Origin: Candidatus Magasanikiibacteriota bacterium
Lineage (GTDB): Bacteria > Patescibacteriota > Patescibacteriia > Magasanikbacterales > UBA922
Direction: 5' to 3'
Assembly (NCBI GenBank): GCA_023246565.1
Contig: JAHFIE010000056.1
Coordinates: 1-5,992, forward strand
Length of the DNA stretch: 5,992 bases
The position numbers and the translations under genes are program-made. Each line of letters starts with the position of its first letter. Positions within the stretch are counted from its first letter, which is position 1. The notes under the pieces were generated by a model. It searched no databases and had not been told where the DNA came from. It was given only the letters and a program-made list of their open reading frames with translations. Shown here piece after piece: positions 5,504-5,992 of this stretch.

Positions 5504-5992
5504 GTATAAATTTTTCTCAAATTGTAAAGCATTTATAACTTTTTTTTGCTTTCTTGTCAAACACATCAGATTATCCTTGTAATACAAAGCTCGAATTAAT
5601 ATCTTAGATTCAGTTTTAGCATATTTAAGTTGATACACTGAATTTTTTGTTTTTGATTTGGTAATGTGACCGATAACACCACACAAAATTTGAATTTGTG
5701 CTTGTAACCATAGAATATGATCTTTGCTGGCAGATAAAAAACTAGTATAAAACATGAAACTCGATCGCCAACGTGGATCAAAATAAGAGAAGAAACTCCC
5801 ATCGCCATCAAAATGACCACGAAGAAAGTCCCTCATATACAAACGAGGCACGGCAATCTCCCCGAGTATTTTTGATTTTGCCGGCATCAGCCCTATGCTC
5901 AACAAAAATCGATAAAATATTACATCACTGAATTCTAAAACAAAATATTTCTTTTCCTTTTCACCACCTCGAGCTTTTTTGCCTACATTTTC
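5489..5992 (-). CDS. LAGLIDADG-type homing-endonuclease-like protein, C-terminal 167 residues (5' end beyond the window)
   Basis: The frame is open to the right edge, so the N-terminus and start codon are missing; the TTG at 5905 is not a credible start because well-formed sequence (ENVGKKARGGEKEKKYFVLE) continues upstream of it. The core motif FLRGHFDGDGSF (about residues 56-67 of the visible part) matches a LAGLIDADG helix, with the acidic residue that would bind metal (FDGDG). It is preceded by SIGLMPAKSKILGEIAVP and followed by DPRWRSSFMFYTSFLSASKDHILWLQAQI. Only one such motif is visible, so it would act as a homodimer unless another lies upstream. These enzymes cut long specific DNA sites and spread by homing, though this lineage may have another role. 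The last codons (Y-A-R-V-L-stop) run 15 nt into tRNA-Leu: TAC is followed by GCG, the first bases of the tRNA, and TAA (5491-5489) is in the tRNA D-arm. The C-terminal LTRKQKKVIN codons also hold the tRNA promoter. Confidence 0.88.
   Translation of the reverse strand, partial: ENVGKKARGGEKEKKYFVLEFSDVIFYRFLLSIGLMPAKSKILGEIAVPRLYMRDFLRGHFDGDGSFFSYFDPRWRSSFMFYTSFLSASKDHILWLQAQIQILCGVIGHITKSKTKNSVYQLKYAKTESKILIRALYYKDNLMCLTRKQKKVINALQFEKNLYARVL
5532..5560 (-). promoter_or_regulatory. tRNA-Leu promoter embedded in the endonuclease coding sequence
   Basis: Minus-strand TTGACA (5560-5555) matches the -35 consensus exactly. A 17-bp spacer follows, then TATAAA (5537-5532, five of six). The predicted start is near 5525, giving a leader of about 22 nt before the tRNA 5' end at 5503. 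The same bases are read as Leu-Thr (TTG ACA) and Val-Ile-Asn (GTT ATA AAT) codons near the end of the LAGLIDADG gene. It is the best promoter match noticed in the window. Confidence 0.8.

Noticed and set aside
5281..5532. An 83-residue minus-strand frame through the tRNA
   Set aside because: It only reads across tRNA-Leu and its flank in the wrong frame and resembles no protein.
5489..5905. A complete 138-residue endonuclease starting at 5905
   Set aside because: The codon there is TTG, and the frame continues upstream with charged, plausible protein sequence to the window edge, so the gene is cut by the window.
1..5992. CRISPR array, insertion sequence or toxin-antitoxin pair
   Set aside because: No regularly spaced repeats, transposase motifs, or paired small genes were seen on either strand.

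Overview
The window reads as chromosomal DNA from a small-genome, AT-leaning bacterium. It is most likely a member of the Candidate Phyla Radiation (Patescibacteria, Parcubacteria-like). The support is indirect: a LAGLIDADG endonuclease of a type I associate with CPR tRNA loci, a tRNA with no encoded CCA, no clear Shine-Dalgarno sequence in front of any visible start, and an enlarged RNase P RNA carrying short palindromes of dispersed-repeat type. No marker gene fixes the lineage.

All protein genes lie on the minus strand. At the left edge (1-2180) is a surface-polysaccharide pair: a polyprenyl-phosphate sugar-phosphotransferase (762-2180) that would start a lipid-linked glycan, followed downstream by a GT4 glycosyltransferase (697 to beyond base 1) that would extend it. 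From 2192 to 2856 lies the one plus-strand gene, rnpB, the RNase P RNA. It has a near-consensus promoter, recognisable P1, P2, P3, P4, P14, P15 and P18 elements, and a strong hairpin/poly-T terminator that can also stop transcription arriving on the minus strand. The promoters of rnpB and of the phosphotransferase are divergent, with their -35 boxes 5 bp apart inside an inverted repeat.

From 2954 to 5318 are three unrelated accessory or housekeeping genes: a two-domain VOC/PhnB-like protein, the DNA-repair glycosylase Tag, and a TauE/SafE (TSUP) membrane transporter.

The right edge (5421-5992) is the most unusual part. A LAGLIDADG endonuclease gene, cut off by the window at its 5' end, reads 15 nt into a tRNA-Leu(GAG) gene on the same strand. 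An excellent sigma70-type promoter (TTGACA, 17 bp, TATAAA) for that tRNA lies inside the last codons of the endonuclease. The endonuclease stop codon is in the tRNA D-arm, so RNase P cleavage at the tRNA 5' end would remove the stop from any read-through transcript. The window therefore holds both the RNA of the processing enzyme and a substrate whose processing would conflict with translation of the overlapping gene.
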